A DNA stretch of 10,249 bases, taken from assembly GCA_002441045.1 (NCBI GenBank), contig DJWQ01000227.1:1-10249 (forward strand), in the 5' to 3' direction. Of this stretch, positions 1 through 5,566 are shown in pieces. Made by a program: the position numbers and the translations under genes. Every line of letters begins with the position of its first letter. Within the stretch, counting starts at the first letter, position 1. Under the pieces are notes generated by a model that did not search any database, had not been told where the DNA came from, and saw nothing but the letters and a program-made list of their open reading frames with translations. The stretch is from Firmicutes bacterium UBA6226 (lineage in GTDB: Bacteria > Bacillota_A > Clostridia > Peptostreptococcales > Acidaminobacteraceae).

Positions 1-785
1 GACTTTTCTGCGGCGGCATGGATCGCACTGATGATACTCGATCTGAAACCAGTTGCTTCAAGAACCGATATTGCTGCGATGGTATTACCACCTGGAGATG
101 TAACCTGATCTTTTAAAGCGCCAGGATGTAAGCCGCTTTCAAGCACCATTGTCGCTGCACCAATTAAGCTTTGTGCTGCCATCAAATAAGCCTTATCTCG
201 TGGCATACCTTCAAGTACTGCGCCATCTGCCATAGCTTCAATCATCATAAAAACATATGCTGGAGAAGAGCCGTGAACCGCTATTGCAGCGTGCATTAAT
301 TTCTCTGAAATCCATGCCACCTCACCAACTGCTTTAAAGAGCTCAGTAACGGATTCTCTAGAGCTTTCAGTATCAGAAAGTGCTGTTGTCAATGAAGTCA
401 TACCTTTGCCAACTGCTGCAGGTGTGTTAGGCATTGCTCGATATATCTTTTGGTCTGGTAAAAGCGTTTTCAATTGATCTAGCGTTATCCCAGAAGCGAT
501 AGACACGATTACCTGTCCAGGTCTGAAGTCATTTTTTAGCTCCGTTAAGAGTTCATTTACCATATAAGGTTTTACAGCGATAACAACGATATCACTGCTT
601 TTTATTACCTGATGGCTATCCAATGAAGCTTTAATACCGAATTGCTTTGTTAAACGATCTACTGACTTTTTAGTCGCGACACTTGTATAGATGTTTTCAG
701 GTTGATATAGTTTATTGTTAATTATGCCACCGATCAGTGCCGATGCCATATTGCCTCCACCTAGAAAACCAATAGTTTTAGTCAT
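1..785 (-). CDS. proC: Pyrroline-5-carboxylate reductase, 3' end cut by window edge
   Basis: Catalyses the last step of proline synthesis, the NAD(P)H-dependent reduction of pyrroline-5-carboxylate to proline in the cytosol. I translated the minus strand from the ATG at 785 and it stays open to base 1, giving 261 residues; the family is usually about 270, so only the last few are missing. The N-terminal Rossmann fold shows the nucleotide-binding loop GFLGGGNM at residues 6-13 and the strand end VVIAVKP at 67-73. The C-terminal dimerisation domain carries the family signature: AMPNTPA (117-123), HGSSPAYV (171-178), and a stretch at 219-233 ending in TSPGGNT, followed by a conserved Glu-Ala-Thr-Gly-Phe-Arg. 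AGGAGG lies four bases before the ATG and fixes the start. It is divergent from the small gene at 898. Identification is firm; whether it is the only proC copy cannot be told. Confidence 0.96.
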   Translation of the reverse strand, partial: MTKTIGFLGGGNMASALIGGIINNKLYQPENIYTSVATKKSVDRLTKQFGIKASLDSHQVIKSSDIVVIAVKPYMVNELLTELKNDFRPGQVIVSIASGITLDQLKTLLPDQKIYRAMPNTPAAVGKGMTSLTTALSDTESSRESVTELFKAVGEVAWISEKLMHAAIAVHGSSPAYVFMMIEAMADGAVLEGMPRDKAYLMAAQSLIGAATMVLESGLHPGALKDQVTSPGGNTIAAISVLEATGFRSSIISAIHAAAEK

Positions 786-826
786 AATTCCTCCTGAAAT
801 TGAATTCATGTCATCATTTTAACATA

Positions 827-840
827 ATTTCAATTGAAAT
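827..840. promoter_or_regulatory. 14-bp perfect palindrome between divergent genes
   Basis: ATTTCAATTGAAAT is a perfect inverted repeat with no spacer, placed 42 bp upstream of the proC start and 58 bp upstream of the start at 898. It contains the TTGAAA that I take as the -35 of the rightward promoter, so a protein bound here could control both genes. I do not recognise the regulator. In AT-rich DNA a 14-bp palindrome can arise by chance, so the operator role is an inference. Confidence 0.35.
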
Positions 841-860
841 AATAAGGTAAATACTATAAT
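834..860 (+). promoter_or_regulatory. Probable promoter of the acidic small gene
   Basis: A perfect -10 TATAAT lies at 855-860. The best -35 is TTGAAA at 834-839, with a short 15-bp spacer. The predicted start near 867 gives a leader of about 30 nt, and GAGGAT at 886-891 is the ribosome binding site six bases before the ATG at 898. The -10 is convincing; the -35 is suboptimal and may need an activator. Confidence 0.5.
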
Positions 861-897
861 ATATTTGAATGAATAACAAAATTGCGAGGATGAAGAT

Positions 898-1347
898 ATG
901 ACGCTGAAAAAAATGTTAGCAACGACTACCAAAGAGGCAGTGATCACCGAGCTGCTTTTATCATACCCAGAGTGCTTGGCAGACAAGTACGCATACGAAC
1001 AGGTATTAAACTTCATAGAAAACACACCTGAAATCCCTTTTACAGATTTTATCATTACAATTTCTTTAATAGATCCATCTGAGGATGAGGATTTTGAAGA
1101 GGATATCGATGAAGAAGCATACTTAAGTATCGCTGGCTACTCTGAAAAGGAAGATATGCATTTTGCTCTTGGTTTCTCCAGATGGGAAGAATGGGCAAAT
1201 GCCACTATGGTAATGGAAGAAAACTTAGATATTAAGTTAGAAGAACTTATTGCAATGTGTCTTTATGAAATGACTTTTTATGGATTTGATCAAGATGAGA
1301 TTGCAGCAGAGTTAACACAACTTGAGCAAGGGATTATGATGCATTAA
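898..1347 (+). CDS. Small acidic protein of unknown function (DUF6557-like)
   Basis: A 149-residue soluble protein with no signal peptide or membrane segment. Its N-terminus (MTLKKMLATTTKEAV) and the block MCLYEMTFYGF at 120-130 recall a family I know as DUF6557, from memory only. The middle (residues 60-74) is a dense run of Asp and Glu, and overall the protein is strongly acidic; a Trp-rich patch (RWEEWANA, 95-102) follows. The C-terminus looks helical. The start is supported by GAGGAT six bases upstream and a TATAAT box at 855-860. It is a single-gene unit between a divergent proC and a bidirectional terminator, so context gives no role. No catalytic motif is visible and no function is proposed. 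Confidence 0.85.
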   Translation: MTLKKMLATTTKEAVITELLLSYPECLADKYAYEQVLNFIENTPEIPFTDFIITISLIDPSEDEDFEEDIDEEAYLSIAGYSEKEDMHFALGFSRWEEWANATMVMEENLDIKLEELIAMCLYEMTFYGFDQDEIAAELTQLEQGIMMH

Positions 1348-1397
1348 AAAAAGAGATGTTACATATCTGAATTAGGATATGGACATCTCTTATTTTT
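1346..1397. terminator. Bidirectional terminator between two convergent genes
   Basis: The outer stem AAGAGATGT (1351-1359) pairs with ACATCTCTT (1383-1391), and an inner stem CATATC (1362-1367) pairs with GATATG (1376-1381). A T run follows at 1393-1397 on the plus strand; the A run at 1346-1352 supplies the T run on the minus strand. It begins right after the stop codon of the rightward gene and abuts that of the leftward gene, so it serves both. Confidence 0.88.
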
Positions 1398-2334
1398 ATT
1401 CTTCAGTGGATTCTGTTTCAATTTGAGTTTGACCACTATTGATGAGGTCTATCAATGCTTTGGTACCATCAGGGTCATAATAGAAGTAGCTTAAGCCGTC
1501 CTTTCCCGTACCAGTACCATTCGATGGGATTGTTTGTAGGATGATATCATCCATATTAGTTCCTATCATTGACGTTGCGATGAGGAGTGCTTTACTTATT
1601 GGCAGATCTGTTTCAACATAAGATAAACTTCTAAGAGCGATATAAGGTAGTTTAATCTGGATGGCGGACTTAGCTGCTGATTTCAAGAAATCCTGCTGTC
1701 TCTCCATTCTTTTAATATCTCCACCACTGTGTGAACCATCGTTATTTTTTCTAAATCTCAAGTAGGCCATCGCTTGATCGCCATCGATGACTTGAACACC
1801 AGGCTGAAAATCTATATGGAGAGGTGGATTAGAATATGGATCGTCGTATTTCATTCTGAAAGGGACATCGACCTCGACACCACCGATAAGATCAACAATT
1901 TCTTTAACTGCATCATATCGAACCGTTACATAGTAATCAATATCAGTTCCAAGTATCTTAGATACTGCATTTTTAACACCTTCAGCGCCACCAACTTCTT
2001 TAAAGCCATAAATTGCATTGAGCTTAGCTTGACCGGCACCGTTTTTACCCTCTGTTGGAAAATAAGTATCTCTTGGAATAGAGATAGCATCAACCTTGTT
2101 TCGGTCAGGATCAATCGACATAAAAATCATGGTGTCAGTACGTGTACCTTCAACTCCCATGACGAGGATGTTGATTCGATCTTTTGTCATCATAGCCACA
2201 CCAACAAAGGCAATGATACCAATAAGACTGATGATTATTAAAAATTTCCAAAAGCCTTTTAATTTCGATTGATGTAATGGAATGTCATTCTCTAGAGTGT
2301 CATTATCTTTTACTGTTTTATTTTCTGTACGCAT
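1396..2334 (-). CDS. LytR-CpsA-Psr (LCP) family cell-wall glycopolymer ligase
   Basis: LCP enzymes transfer phosphate-linked polymers such as teichoic acid or capsule from lipid carriers to peptidoglycan on the outer face of the membrane. The 312-residue protein has a cytoplasmic N-terminus of about 28 residues, one membrane segment at about 29-48, and an outer LCP domain from about 53. Visible family motifs are TRTDTM (64-69), with the pyrophosphate-binding Arg and Asp, then SIPRDT (85-90), LNAIYG (105-110), YLRFR (191-195) and the block at 206-214 with two Arg and Gln-Gln. AAAGG nine bases before the ATG supports the start. The C-terminal tail is Glu/Thr-rich and has no extra domain. The family is certain; the polymer substrate cannot be told from sequence, and some members act only as regulators. 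Confidence 0.93.
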   Translation of the reverse strand: MRTENKTVKDNDTLENDIPLHQSKLKGFWKFLIIISLIGIIAFVGVAMMTKDRINILVMGVEGTRTDTMIFMSIDPDRNKVDAISIPRDTYFPTEGKNGAGQAKLNAIYGFKEVGGAEGVKNAVSKILGTDIDYYVTVRYDAVKEIVDLIGGVEVDVPFRMKYDDPYSNPPLHIDFQPGVQVIDGDQAMAYLRFRKNNDGSHSGGDIKRMERQQDFLKSAAKSAIQIKLPYIALRSLSYVETDLPISKALLIATSMIGTNMDDIILQTIPSNGTGTGKDGLSYFYYDPDGTKALIDLINSGQTQIETESTEE

Positions 2335-2380
2335 TATTTTCTACCTTTCAACAGACGTTTTTTAACGGTCTTCCTCTGTC

Positions 2381-2408
2381 ATTATAAGACGAAGAAGTGA
2401 CATGTCAA
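2381..2408 (-). promoter_or_regulatory. Near-consensus sigma-A promoter of the LCP gene
   Basis: On the minus strand TTGACA (2408-2403) and TATAAT (2386-2381) are both perfect consensus hexamers separated by 16 bp. The predicted start is near 2375, leaving a leader of about 40 nt. The 10-bp palindrome TGACATGTCA at 2398-2407 overlaps the -35 and could be an operator, although part of its symmetry comes from the -35 itself. Confidence 0.75.
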
Positions 2409-2492
2409 GTGAAATTCGTGTAATTAATATGAGTGTAAATCGAATGATACAAAAGCTTAATAAAAATCATGAATCTATGAACGTTACAACAC

Positions 2493-2520
2493 TTGTTTTC
2501 CGGATTTAGTGTGCTATAAT
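2493..2520 (+). promoter_or_regulatory. Promoter of the YitT-family gene (extended -10)
   Basis: TATAAT at 2515-2520 is preceded by TGC (2512-2514), forming an extended -10. A weaker -35, TTGTTT (2493-2498), lies 16 bp upstream. The leader of about 50 nt contains a small hairpin, AAGGC/GCCTT (2545-2558), just before the ribosome binding site AGAGG (2568-2572), which sits six bases before the ATG. Confidence 0.65.
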
Positions 2521-2578
2521 AATCGTTGTCAATAAAGTAAATACAAGGCTTCAGCCTTATGAATATAAGAGGTTAGAC

Positions 2579-3460
2579 ATGAAAAAGGATAAGAAAATTA
2601 GAATTTCAGATTTATTTTACGTTATATTGGGTTCAATTATATTGGCAATTGCAATCACTTCGATACTAAAACCAAATGGCATGATTACAGGTGGTATAAC
2701 CGGTTTTTCATTGGTGCTTGAAAGAGTTTTTAACATAGACTATAGAATTATGTATTATGCGCTCTCACTTGGTGTGCTCGTACTTACAAGAGTGACACTA
2801 GGGAAGCGAGAAGCGGGTAAAATCGTTGTGTTTTCTGTTTTATTTCCTATCGTTTTAATCGCGTTCAGCCAATTTAACTTTGATATCACGCAGAACGATT
2901 TGTTTCTTGGTTCTGTATTTTATGGGGTTTTAGCTGGTGGCGCTGTGGGATTGATTTTAAAGGGTGGTTTTTCATCTGGTGGAACGGATACGATTGCTAA
3001 GATCATTAATATTAAATTGTTCAGATTTATGAGTATTTCATTGATTATAGCCTTTTTGGATATGGGGATCATCTTTTTAGCTGCGTTTGTTTTTGATTCA
3101 AGAGTTGCACTTTATGGTTTATTGACTCAAGTTGTCGCTATGAAAGCTATAGAGGTTGTACTATACGGTTTTTCATCTAAAGTTGTAAAGCTAGAAATAA
3201 TAAGTGAAAAAGAGCAAGAAATCGAAAATTATATACTTAGAACGATGAAACGCGGTATCTCGAAATACCAAATCGTTGGCGGATATACAAATCTTGAGAG
3301 AGTTAAGCTGATCACATTATGTTCACCGCGTGAATCTATTTTAATTAGGGATTTTATTTCCATTAATGATCCAAAGGCTTTTGTTTCAGTTCTTCCAGTG
3401 AATGCGGTATGGGGAGAAGGGATTGGATTTGATAGTTTATATCAAGAGGATTGGAAATGA
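2579..3460 (+). CDS. YitT family membrane protein with C-terminal DUF2179 domain
   Basis: A 293-residue integral membrane protein. About five to six hydrophobic segments are visible, near residues 11-29, 57-74, 82-96, 108-127, 151-172 and 176-195. They are followed by a soluble domain of the DUF2179 type (about 203-285). Family hallmarks are KPNGMITGGITG (31-42), which resembles the N-terminal repeat, and the glycine-rich KGGFSSGGTDTIAK (128-141). Proteins of this family are common in Bacillota and often present in several copies; transport is suspected but, to my knowledge, no substrate is established for most of them. The start follows AGAGG by six bases. It is a single-gene unit with its own promoter and a strong terminator, so neighbours add nothing about the role. 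Confidence 0.92.
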   Translation: MKKDKKIRISDLFYVILGSIILAIAITSILKPNGMITGGITGFSLVLERVFNIDYRIMYYALSLGVLVLTRVTLGKREAGKIVVFSVLFPIVLIAFSQFNFDITQNDLFLGSVFYGVLAGGAVGLILKGGFSSGGTDTIAKIINIKLFRFMSISLIIAFLDMGIIFLAAFVFDSRVALYGLLTQVVAMKAIEVVLYGFSSKVVKLEIISEKEQEIENYILRTMKRGISKYQIVGGYTNLERVKLITLCSPRESILIRDFISINDPKAFVSVLPVNAVWGEGIGFDSLYQEDWK

Positions 3461-3517
3461 AAATCTTAGAATATCAAGTCCGCAGATTTTATCATAAGTG
3501 AGACTGTTGTTAAAAGT

Positions 3518-3552
3518 AAAGGGTTGCAAGTTATAACTTGCAACCCTTTTTT
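3518..3552. terminator. Strong intrinsic terminator after the YitT-family gene
   Basis: A perfect inverted repeat spans 3518-3549, with arms AAAGGGTTGCAAG and CTTGCAACCCTTT around a short TTATAA centre, followed by T residues through 3552. On the minus strand the hairpin is followed by a TTTACTTTT tract, so it may also terminate transcripts from the leftward gene ending at 3579. Confidence 0.92.
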
Positions 3553-3578
3553 AGATTCAATATGCGTCTATAAGACGA

Positions 3579-3887
3579 CTACATCCTATCCGAAACAAAC
3601 TCTTCTTTGAGTCTGTCAAAATTGTCTGGGAACTTAAATTCCATTTCACAAGTCTTATGATCCATCTCTCTTGTAAAAGTGACGTAAATGGAATGATTTC
3701 TTTCCTCTCTTTCAGAAAATCGATAGCCATCGTTATGCAGTTTAACGATTTGTTGTCTAGCATTTTCTAACTCATGATCATGTTCTTTTCTTTCGTGAAG
3801 GTAGTGGGTTCGAGAACTACTTTTAATAGTACTGCGGGCTTTGTCATGCACGACGTTTCTCTTAGAATTCGTTCCCCTATAAGGCAT
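3579..3887 (-). CDS. Small charged protein, no recognised family
   Basis: A 102-residue, highly charged protein that I do not recognise. The N-terminal third is basic and Ser/Thr-rich (MPYRGTNSKRNVVHDKARST). A His/Glu/Lys-rich stretch around 28-42 (YLHERKEHDHELENA) is probably helical. The C-terminal part (about 55-95) could form a small alpha/beta fold, with alternating residues in HSIYVTFTRE and CEMEFKFP. There is no signal peptide or membrane segment. I chose the ATG at 3887 because AAGGAG (3903-3898) lies ten bases upstream; the in-frame GTG at 3896 is only one base from that site and too close. The gene lies 59 bp after the lysozyme-like membrane gene on the same strand with no terminator between them, so the two may be co-transcribed. 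Confidence 0.75.
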   Translation of the reverse strand: MPYRGTNSKRNVVHDKARSTIKSSSRTHYLHERKEHDHELENARQQIVKLHNDGYRFSEREERNHSIYVTFTREMDHKTCEMEFKFPDNFDRLKEEFVSDRM

Positions 3888-3946
3888 AAATATCACACTC
3901 CTTTTAATTCAAACGCGTGTCGATATAATACCCCATAATACTAAAA

Positions 3947-5224
3947 TTATTCAGTGGATTCTAGTTTTCCTAGTTCAGATAAATGAACATAGATTAAACG
4001 AACACCATTGGACCAATTGACATCTTCTGCATAAGTTAGATTTAACCACTCAAATGGCTGTGCTTGTTTTGTCGCCTTAGATAATCGATTGATAATTGTA
4101 TTTATTGCAATTTGAGTACTGTCCTCAAGCGAGGTGTTATACTCAGTCCAACTGTGAAAAACATTAAACGGATTGTTGATTATCGCCATTTTTTCATCAT
4201 CTGTAGTTGGAATAAAGGATTGCTCTTGCCCAATAATTGCCAGAAGTAGTAGGGGATCAATATTATTTTGATAGGCTTTACGCATGATGGTATTAAAATA
4301 CTCAGGTTCGCCGATTAACCCGTTTCGAGAGTTCTGGATATAGTTTTTAACTTCAAATAAGTTAATTTTTTGGTACTGAAACAACTGACGTTGTGTTATC
4401 AGTCCAAAAGGAAATGCTGTTCTTGTAACACTTAATTCTAGGAGTTTGCGCTTTTGACTGCTATCGGTTTGAATTTTACTGACGCCATTGTATGCGCTGA
4501 TCAGATATACTTCATTTAGTGATGATACACCATGATAATTTAGATAATCCATTTGACCAGTAATCTCAATCTGTGTTTCGAGTGCTTGAGGTCTATTAAG
4601 TAATAATGCAATCAATGTAACGGATATAGTGAAAATTACGATAATAAATATGATTGCAATATGCTTTGCGATAAAGCGGTTTAACGATTCGTAATTGAAC
4701 TTGTATTTGATATTCTCCTTGATATTATCATACCATTTCAGTTCCAACTCAGAATAATTAGTAGGATAGGTCTTTTCAATAGGCGATGCATCACTATTAT
4801 CAGAGAGGGGAGTTAACTCTTCGCCTGACGTAAAATGATAATGTTCGATAAGATAATCTGCAATTGCCCATCTTGGAACGGGAATTTTTACAGATTCATG
4901 CAACCAACTTTCCGCCAAATCGATACGTTTAGCTGCATCGATATCAAGTTGCAAAATCGACTCAAAAATATCATGTCTGGATATATCGTATATATGATTT
5001 GCAAGTGTATTTGAAAGAATCTTAATTTTTATGAGTTCACGACTTGTTTCGTCTACACCATCAAGGTGTTTTTCGAGCAATGTATGTACAGCTAGAGAAA
5101 GTATTTCTGCACGCTCTTTTGAATCGAGTTGTGCGTATTTATTTTGAATGTTTGACTTGATTCTTAGCAAGTCTTGAAGTGACAATATGATATATGCTTT
5201 TAACGTCAAAATGAGCTCGTTCAT
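3947..5224 (-). CDS. Single-pass membrane protein with lysozyme-like outer domain (putative)
   Basis: A 425-residue protein with an unusual layout. About 187 residues of mostly helical, charged sequence come first and should be cytoplasmic. One membrane segment follows at about 188-209, then about 215 residues outside. The last 110 residues resemble lysozyme-like peptidoglycan hydrolases (SLT or glucosaminidase type). LLLLAIIGQEQSF (325-337) places Glu334 where these enzymes carry the catalytic acid, NPFNVFHSW (351-359) resembles their following loop, and YAEDVNWSNGVRLIY (398-412) matches the closing 'Y..D..W...V..I' helix. The assignment is by motif only, and no other catalytic residue can be confirmed. 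The cytoplasmic half matches nothing I know. GGAG five bases before the ATG supports the start. It may be co-transcribed with the small gene at 3887. Confidence 0.8.
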   Translation of the reverse strand: MNELILTLKAYIILSLQDLLRIKSNIQNKYAQLDSKERAEILSLAVHTLLEKHLDGVDETSRELIKIKILSNTLANHIYDISRHDIFESILQLDIDAAKRIDLAESWLHESVKIPVPRWAIADYLIEHYHFTSGEELTPLSDNSDASPIEKTYPTNYSELELKWYDNIKENIKYKFNYESLNRFIAKHIAIIFIIVIFTISVTLIALLLNRPQALETQIEITGQMDYLNYHGVSSLNEVYLISAYNGVSKIQTDSSQKRKLLELSVTRTAFPFGLITQRQLFQYQKINLFEVKNYIQNSRNGLIGEPEYFNTIMRKAYQNNIDPLLLLAIIGQEQSFIPTTDDEKMAIINNPFNVFHSWTEYNTSLEDSTQIAINTIINRLSKATKQAQPFEWLNLTYAEDVNWSNGVRLIYVHLSELGKLESTE

Positions 5225-5276
5225 TCATTCTCCAGATATAATTGCGACTTATATTTATTCTATAGTAACATAATCT

Positions 5277-5305
5277 AAAAAAGAAAAAAATTTTTTTTAA
5301 AAAAA
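5277..5305 (+). promoter_or_regulatory. A/T tract, probable UP element
   Basis: Twenty-nine bases consist of A and T runs with a single G at 5283. They end three bases before the -35 at 5309, where an UP element would contact the RNA polymerase alpha subunit. On the opposite strand the tract is about 50-80 bp upstream of the divergent gene starting at 5224 and could assist its promoter too, but I cannot pin down that promoter. Confidence 0.5.
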
Positions 5306-5308
5306 GTA

Positions 5309-5337
5309 TTTACAGATATAAAAAAGCATGGTATATT
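5309..5337 (+). promoter_or_regulatory. Strong promoter driving the Fur-box transcript
   Basis: TTTACA (5309-5314) and TATATT (5332-5337) are separated by an ideal 17 bp, and TGG before the -10 adds an extended -10 element. The predicted start is about 5344. It is separate from the operon promoter near 5520, because a terminator lies between the two. Confidence 0.75.
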
Positions 5338-5348
5338 AAGTACATGAA

Positions 5349-5367
5349 ATTGATAATCATTATCAAT
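5349..5367. promoter_or_regulatory. Perfect Fur box (7-1-7, extended to 9-1-9)
   Basis: TGATAATCATTATCA at 5351-5365 matches the Bacillus Fur consensus TGATAATNATTATCA exactly, and symmetry continues two bases further on each side. PerR and Zur boxes share the 7-1-7 form but differ in the outer bases (TTATAAT and TCGTAAT), so Fur fits best. It covers about +6 to +24 of the predicted transcript, where binding would block initiation or early elongation. The operon promoter is about 145 bp away, and the divergent start at 5224 is 125 bp away. Confidence 0.85.
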
Positions 5368-5460
5368 AAAAACTCCTTATACTCGTAACACCTTAACTTC
5401 TTATTACCCTTAAAAGTAGTAGGTACCCCAAAACGTAAACTTTATTGAATACCTCTAAAG

Positions 5461-5490
5461 AAATGGATGCATCGCCAGCATCCATTTTTT
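5461..5490 (+). terminator. Intrinsic terminator upstream of the desulfurase operon
   Basis: AAATGGATGC (5461-5470) pairs perfectly with GCATCCATTT (5478-5487) around a 7-nt loop, and a T run ends at 5490. It ends 76 bp before the desulfurase ATG and comes before that operon's own -10, so it terminates the upstream Fur-box transcript rather than the operon. I found no alternative pairing that would act as an antiterminator. Confidence 0.88.
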
Positions 5491-5511
5491 CTGTCTAAAA
5501 ATAGGGGATTA

Positions 5512-5520
5512 TGTTATAAT
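5512..5520 (+). promoter_or_regulatory. Extended -10 promoter of the desulfurase-mnmA-kinase operon
   Basis: TGT followed by TATAAT (5515-5520) forms a perfect extended -10. No good -35 exists at the right distance (TGTCTA at 5492-5497, 17 bp away, is the nearest), which fits an extended -10 promoter. The start is expected near 5527; AAGGA (5551-5555) before the ATG at 5567 is the ribosome binding site. Confidence 0.65.
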
Positions 5521-5566
5521 AGGAATTGTATTTTGAGGCTGTAATTTTTAAAGGAAAGAGAAACAA

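Larger units (their letters stand above)
5344..5490 (+). ncRNA. Candidate Fur-repressed small RNA with C-rich seed regions
   Basis: The unit has a promoter (5309-5337), an operator at the start, about 90 nt with no credible ORF, and an intrinsic terminator (5461-5490), predicting an RNA of about 147 nt. Three structural elements are visible. The Fur operator, once transcribed, folds into an 8-bp 5' hairpin (5349-5356 with 5360-5367). The middle is largely unpaired and holds five pyrimidine runs: CTCCTT (5373-5378), CACCTT (5389-5394), ACCCTT (5406-5411), ACCCCA (5425-5430) and ACCTCT (5451-5456). The last lies in the loop of a small CUUUA/UAAAG hairpin (5440-5460). The terminator forms the 3' end. 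C-rich runs pairing with Shine-Dalgarno sites are the mode of action of FsrA, the Fur-controlled sRNA of Bacillus subtilis. I do not recognise this sequence as a known RNA. An attenuated leader of the downstream operon is the main alternative. Confidence 0.6.

Noticed and set aside
1774..2241. 155-codon open frame on the plus strand inside the LCP gene.
   Set aside because: It is antisense to a gene with clear LCP motifs, has no ribosome binding site, and its translation shows no domain; it is a shadow frame.
3579..3896. GTG at 3896 as the start of the small charged gene.
   Set aside because: AAGGAG ends one base before the GTG, too close for initiation. The ATG at 3887 has a ten-base spacing.
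5225..5300. A promoter for the leftward lysozyme-like gene, with TATAGA or TATAAG as -10.
   Set aside because: No candidate has a -35 with reasonable match and spacing, so I could not place it. A promoter must exist in or near this AT-rich stretch, or the Fur operator might affect it from a distance, but neither is shown.
5344..5388. Short ORF beginning ATG AAA TTG at the predicted transcript start (14 codons, MKLIIIINKNSLYS).
   Set aside because: It has no ribosome binding site, its codons largely restate the Fur operator, and the ATG falls on the predicted start by position alone. A leaderless peptide is possible but unsupported.
5416..5490. GTAGGTACC followed by a terminator suggested a T-box riboswitch before the desulfurase operon.
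   Set aside because: The conserved AGGGTGGNACCGCG is not present, the sequence is not complementary to the terminator's 5' arm, and about 80 nt before it cannot hold a Stem I with specifier loop.
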